From Balanoglossus misakiensis (lineage: Eukaryota > Hemichordata), in NCBI GenBank assembly GCA_040954595.2, contig CM082583.2:12214001-12278000 (forward strand): DNA of 64,000 nt, written 5' to 3'. Made by a program: the position numbers and the translations under genes. Below the pieces are notes generated by a model. It was not told where the DNA came from, did not search any database, and saw only the letters and a list, made by a program, of their open reading frames with translations. Shown here piece after piece: positions 58,345 through 64,000 of this stretch (position 1 is the first letter of the stretch; the number at the start of each line of letters is the position of its first letter).

Positions 58345-58375
<31 letters not shown>
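58345..58375 (+). repeat. G31 homopolymer
   Basis: Thirty-one G in a row. It can form G-quadruplexes and is also the sort of place where read length or assembly is unreliable, so the true length is uncertain. Confidence 0.9.
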
Positions 58376-58377
<2 letters not shown>

Positions 58378-61300
58378 GGCCACCTTAAAAGCCCTTTGCC
58401 CTGAATGTGTTTTGCCCTAAAACCTCCTTGAAGCATCAATATTATTATTAAGGATGTAGGAGCAAAAAAAGGACTATGAATGATTAACCGCTAGCTGATG
58501 ACTTGGAGATGAAGGTGAAGAAGCAGTTGTGTGAAAGCGGGCTCAGAAGATTCAGAGACCGATTAGCGCAGAATTAGTTGAATCTTGTCTCTCAAGGGGT
58601 CAGGTGCCATGACCGGTGATTTCAACTGTCGCACCTTCACTTTATGTTGACAGCTGCACCCACACATCGCAGGCTGTGATTGTGATGGCCGAAAATTGGT
58701 GAGATGATGCGTGCACTGAGACTGTCAAATTGCAGCTCGATTGGCATAGTCTAACACACATGATTGAGGTGATGCGGCTCTCCCAGTGTCAAGGAGACGT
58801 AGAGGATCTTAAAAAAGAGAGAAAATTGTTTGACTGTACAGGTATCTACAGTCAACCCCCTTTCGTAACCCGACCAAATTTCCAAATGTGTCCATATTGG
58901 TTATTTTTGGGCCAACTCAAGACCTGGGCCTAATCGTGCCAGGGTGAACCCCACAGAAGTGGTGTGACTAATCCTGATACTGTGATAGAGTGATAACAAA
59001 AAGATGAGATACAGAAGCACAGCAGGATAGCGAACATGAGGCAGAGATCATGTCCAGATACTGGTAATAGTGCTAACTTGATGGGTGTCATGTTCCAAAT
59101 GATCCACAGGTTCATGGTCATATGTGGCTTGAACTCCCAGAAGACAAGATAGAATTAAACCTGTAATGTCATCAGTCCTGTTTTGTGGCAGTAGTACAGT
59201 AATTTAGGGGTAATGATACCTGCAAGGGAAGGGTGTTTTTACCTAGGGCATTGACAAGCTAAGGTTGTCAAATTGTACTTTATCCACCCCCAAAAACCAA
59301 ATGGTTCTCCCCTTACCCATCTCCCCTCCCCCCAATCAGCGATGACTCTGCCATCGCTTCTGTTCAGACTCTCCTCTGAGGTCGTTCAGTATCAAATCTA
59401 CAAGCAAGAGCTTTAATAGCAAGATTACAGTTTTTCACTGAATTACACTTTACAGTTCTCTCTCTCTCCTAAGAATCCATTTGAAATTTTGCGTCAACAT
59501 CCCTTGCAGTTGTGTCTGGAGTATTTCGCGTGTAATAAGATACGCCCTTGGCGCGTGTAGTTATCGGATGTCTGCTTTGTAACGTTGGATCACTGCGAGT
59601 GGATGTTGCTGCTGATAGATCAGGCTTTTCCTTCCAATTCAGCCAGTTTTGTGTTCGTAGAAAAATATGAAAATGGAAAAAGAGCAAGTTTTACCAGTGT
59701 GTTTCCTTCAAAATCTTGATTCAATGATTGTGCAGTTTTTCTTGCCAGATTTGTAACCAGTGGTTTTCATGATGTGAGGTACTGGGCCTAATATTAATAA
59801 CAGTGTTTGCTGTACATGTAGCTAGAAGTGTATTTATAATAGTGTGTAATGGAAGAAACTACCTAAGGGACAGATATATGTGTGAAAACCATCTTCAAGA
59901 TATTTATTATAATTGGCTTCTAGAAGTCTGGTATCTTCTTTTGGCTCTGTCTCCGAAAAAGAAATGAATTCTTTTGGCAAAGGCAAGGATTTAGCCAACA
60001 AGATATGAAAGTTAACATTACATTTCTTGCTGTTGATTTTATTGATGGGTTTCAATCCAAAAACAATAGAATGCAAATATGCTATGGAGGTACTCATTAC
60101 TGTAATGTGGTTGATGTCCATTTGTGTAGTCAAGCAACCAGCTCTGCCTAAGAAATCTTTGCCTGAAGTGGAGAAATTAGTCTCAGTCTGTAAATGTTAC
60201 CATGAGATTTCTTTGGGAGGATTACATCACATCCCGGGCCTCCTGACTGCATTTTTCAATAATGATGTACACTCTGTGTTCATACAGGATGTATGTTATC
60301 TGAATTACATCTTATCTTCCGTAATTCGAAATCTCAATCGTTGGTTTGAGCTTTCTTCCTCTGTGTGTGCATGCGTGAGCGTGTGTGTACACAAGATGTT
60401 TGAGAAAAACCGAAGAAATCTCTGGTTGTTCCAATCAGCGCGTAGGGCACAAACGGGGCAAGACCCTAATATGTAAAAACCCCCACTTCAACAAATTGCC
60501 GGCGCATGAAAAAATATTGAGGAGTATCGTGAAATGAACAGTGGATGCCGGGCACAATAGAATGCGTTTATATCGAAGAGCTTTTATACTCTCTTCTGTC
60601 AATATATGATACAGTGTTTTCCTACACATTTGCCTAATGGAAATTTTAACAGCCCAAGGTGTACTGAACCCCGGCTCAGTGTCGGGTTGTGCGTTGATGG
60701 TGGAGGGAGGCAGGAGCCGGCAGATAGGATAGTTGTTACCGTCATCATTGTTGCAGATTCTCATCATCCGCTGTGAGATTCCGGTCGCCTTGTAAACCTG
60801 TGATTAAAAGTGTGAATTTTAGTCCTCTGGTGGGGAATTTGTCAGGCGCCAGTCAGGGGGTTGGATTTGCAGCCAGTGTGACATACCTGAAGAAGGTGTT
60901 TGTTTCTTCATGTTCTCCATGGTTATGTAACAGCCACTTTACATTGAAACCTCTCACCTATGTCACTTTGTGTGTTCATACCTCTCCTCGCTCAAGCTGA
61001 AAAAAAAGTAGGTGAGTTTGTTAAAATCCTTTCATTTTTGTCATCTCCTAAGTCGTCTTGAAAAAATCCTCAATCGCAAAGAAACAAAATTCGAGACAGA
61101 CCTTCAGTGGTATATTAATCACAGGTAGGATTTTGTTTGAGGATTTCAACAAGAGGAACCTTTGCTTATTGCTTCACTGGGAAGTTGGGATGTTTATCTA
61201 GTCATTGAGCAGTGTACACAGCAGGCCTGTGTGGAATGGTGCTAAAATCACTGAGAAGAGAAAGAAAAATGTGGCATCAATAGACTGCTTCATCTGCTCT

Positions 61301-62233
61301 GAATAAAAGAGGGTCAACACTTGGGTCTTTTTTTCGCCGTTAAGCAGGGGTGTAGACATTACGGGACCACTCGTGCTATGCGAACTTTGTCGTGACTTGG
61401 CAATGATAGGAAAGCATTTCTCCTCTCTCACACACGTTGTGCATGAACCCATTCAGTGAAAGAATCATCAAATCTTAGAGCTACTGTCCTTTGAAGTTGA
61501 TAAGTTGCTGTGGATTTCCTTTGCAACACTGCTTATTTTCCTTGAAAGCACTCCAGAGATCTGAGCATTGTTTTATTAAAGGGACACAGTGTATAGCTCA
61601 GATTTTGCCTTTGTGTTCTCCATCACAAATCATGCAGAAACTCTCAAAATGCATGTAATGTCTAGAGATCATGTCTTTGTACAGTTAGGAAGCAGTGTAC
61701 CTAATGCTCAATCTGACTGCTGCGTGTTAGCAAACTAATCATAGATACTCCCTGTTTTTCTCTGCAAAAATAGGAATGTAACAAGAGACGCTGATAGGGA
61801 CTTATCAGCCGTACCCGTATCCACTTTGTTTCTCGTGTTGGCTGTAAACAGAAATCAAGAAGTGTTTTGTCAGGAATATTAACCGCCGCCTGTCTGTTCA
61901 TCCCCCCAGTGAAAGTGTATCTGGGATGGAGATAATGTTCGTCATTGGAGAAGTGGTGTGCGTGCTGGGGTGTTGTACACATGGTGTAAGCCGTGTGGCC
62001 TGTTTTGGCCACTCTGGCTGATACCCGATGCCACATTGCTTGCAAACATTGCAGTGTGTGAGTTATGCTGCCGGTGATATGTCAGTTTTTAAACACTGGG
62101 CATACTTGTTATGCGGTCATCCTCGGTGTCACTCGACGCGGTGCAAACTCTGCTCTGACTGTGAGTGCATTCGCAGCTTGAGGCCGTGTCCCGCTGACCG
62201 CGGCGTTTCCAGAGATGGAGAAGTAAAAAAAAA

Positions 62234-62274
62234 AGCGGCTGGTTTGCAGTCAGAGGGAATTACAGCCAGCCGCT
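62234..62274. repeat. Stem-loop with AGCGGCTGG arms
   Basis: AGCGGCTGG at 62234-62242 and its reverse complement at 62266-62274, with a 23-nt loop. Nine GC-rich pairs; no known RNA family is recognised. Confidence 0.7.
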
Positions 62275-64000
62275 AATGAGCAGTGCTCAGTGCTGGACTG
62301 AAAACCCCTTCGAATTGAATTCTGCCGACTTGTTGTACACAGATACTGTTACCTTTGATAAGATTATAACGAGAACCAGATTGCGGTCAGTCGGGCTAGA
62401 ATTTACAACATCTATCCAGGCATCCTGGTTCGTGCTGAGTCCATGTGAACGTGTTTTCATTAATAGATCTTGACGTGCCGTTTCACTGATCTCCATTTAC
62501 TAATTACAAACACCCAACATAGACGGTCTTAATTTCAGTCCGATGCATTTTTTTCAGGTTTCTATCGCCGATTTTTGCGTCTGTTCCGACAGCTGAGATA
62601 ATCCCTTACGTGCTGAAGCACCGAAATTCTTAGCTCCGTCGTAAAGTACGAGGACATTTTTTTCACGTTAGAATCGCTAGCGATTTCTCCAGATGCTCTT
62701 GAGATTTTCTGCCACCCCTCTAAACTTCAGATCTGCATGAAATAAACGTATGCTCGAAATTTCCATTGGTGTGACATCATCATTAGGGAGGGCTCTATGT
62801 TTGAGGTGTTTATTTTTCTTCCCAGTAATTATTCCCACACCATTGCGGTTAGAGCTTCAATTGGGCAGTCTCTCCCCCCTGCACCATACTGGAATCATTA
62901 GAACCGTTACTGGTGGCCACGGGTTTTTTGGCCTACCCAGGCGAGTGACCTCTTGATGTCGGATACACGTATCGCTCCGTGATCTAGAGGACAAATTTGC
63001 GGAGAATTGAGAAATGTTGTTTTCACCCGGAAGATTTATAGAGCAAGGCCTGGAAGACTGTGTGCTTTCTTCAGCGGAATATTAGTCTCATAAACTGTCT
63101 GAGATAGTTTCCCCGGATCGCTCTTATCATCACCATTCAGTAACTACACATGCCTGCGATAAAGTTGTCGCCGGGATCTCCGAACCAATGTTTAATGTGT
63201 TCTCTGGAAAGGTATGTTAAGCCTGTGTGTCTTTTATATAGTTAAGTCATATGGACTTTTTTCTTCTTCTTTTTTGCATGTGTGTTTATGTTACAGAAGG
63301 GGAAAAGTGAAGGCCTTGGCGGAAGAAATAGAATCTCCGAGTTGTGAGGAAGTTCGGGTGGCTATTTCAGTTCAGTACGATTGTGTGTTGAAAGCTTTAT
63401 TATTTATGAGGTCAATAATGAAAGTTGAAGACTTGAAGGCGTCTTTAGCGAGACTGTCTGCAGCTTGTAAACTGTGCGCGGAGGTTACCAAGGCTTGAGA
63501 AGAGGGGTGTGTGTTTACAACTTCTGCCTCTCATCACGGCCAGCGTCATCACCATCTTTGTGTCGTTCCGTGCTCGGAAAGTTCTCCAGGGATAATTCAC
63601 AGATCGTTTAGAGGGTGTGGAAAATGCGCTGTGAGCTATGCCCGGCGGTAATTAATTTCAGATTGCCAGCCCTTCCCGTGGCTGGGTTTTGCGTCTTCGG
63701 GAGTCTTGTGTGGAAGAATGTTTGGCACTTTGGCGCAAAAGTATTTGCTTGTCGGTTTCAAGTGGAGTTCTGATTGTTTTGTGTTTGAACTGACTGGGCG
63801 AGTGTACCAGAAGAAAAAATAAATCAAGGCTCCATAAATATGGTCGTGTTTCTGAGCTCGTTTTTGAGCGTATGATGCTCATAGCTCTAGGTAGAAATTA
63901 AAGTTTGAAAACAAGTAATCTTTGTAGTCAAATAGTATCTCGTATATCAGTGAGAGAGTATATAGAATTCAGTCCTCACTAAATTTTGTTTTAGTTCTCT

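Larger units (their letters stand above)
45001..64000. other. Gene-free region, part 3
   Basis: No recognisable exon. It has a 24-bp tandem duplication at 46544, a CATA/TATG repeat at 48.85 kb, two copies of a foldback repeat (50.7 and 53.5 kb), G15 and G31 runs, small perfect palindromes at 52535-52552, 53930-53943 and 62234-62274, and a CTCF-like motif at 57662-57674. ORFs at 45042-45452, 60027-60476 and 63214-63498 are unassigned. Confidence 0.55.

Noticed and set aside
20516-64000. Coding retrotransposons or DNA transposons
   Set aside because: No reverse transcriptase, integrase or transposase motif was seen in any frame; only short non-autonomous repeat candidates were found.

Overview
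This is eukaryotic (metazoan) genomic DNA. Two split genes can be read exon by exon: MRPS11, the mitochondrial small-subunit ribosomal protein uS11m, on the minus strand (about 13155 down to 5969), and PDIA3/ERp57, an ER thiol-disulfide oxidoreductase, on the plus strand (13565 to 18480). Every assigned exon has AG/GT borders, reading phases agree at all joins, and the spliced products are 208 and 487 residues, close to the usual lengths of the families. Short introns, TACATGTA-rich spacer DNA, many poly-G/C runs and the lack of any coding transposon suggest a marine invertebrate. Protein similarity by eye is vertebrate-like, so a deuterostome is plausible, but I cannot name the species.

Layout. 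1-5884: no supported gene; it holds a promoter-like cluster (two full CRE palindromes, two NRF1-like sites, two CCAAT boxes at 1.4-2.4 kb) and a CpG-rich patch at 4.78-5.33 kb. 5885-13155: MRPS11 with seven coding exons, including a 26-nt microexon; its large intron 5 holds an enhancer-like stretch and a pair of CTCF-like motifs. 13156-13564: a 409-bp head-to-head promoter shared by MRPS11 and PDIA3, with YY1-type, CCAAT and ERSE-II-like sites. 13565-18492: PDIA3 with 12 coding exons, including a 22-nt microexon, and a decayed copy of part of exon 1 inside intron 1. 19.2-20.5 kb: a second promoter-like district with outward-facing elements and no identified product. 20.5-64 kb: about 43 kb with no exon I can recognise, containing MITE-like foldback repeats, a perfect 29-bp hairpin, microsatellites, poly-G tracts and scattered CTCF-like motifs. 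It reads as a gene desert or the large introns of a gene whose exons I cannot see.

The two genes do not share a pathway: one serves mitochondrial translation, the other glycoprotein folding in the ER with calnexin/calreticulin. What they share is a compact promoter of a housekeeping type. The most interesting observations are the ERSE-II-like element placed to tie this promoter to ER stress, the exon relic in PDIA3 intron 1, the perfect hairpin at 40.5 kb, the recurring CTCF-like motifs, and the two microexons. No database search or alignment was run. Family calls come from recognising conserved motifs; motif-level regulatory calls are hypotheses.
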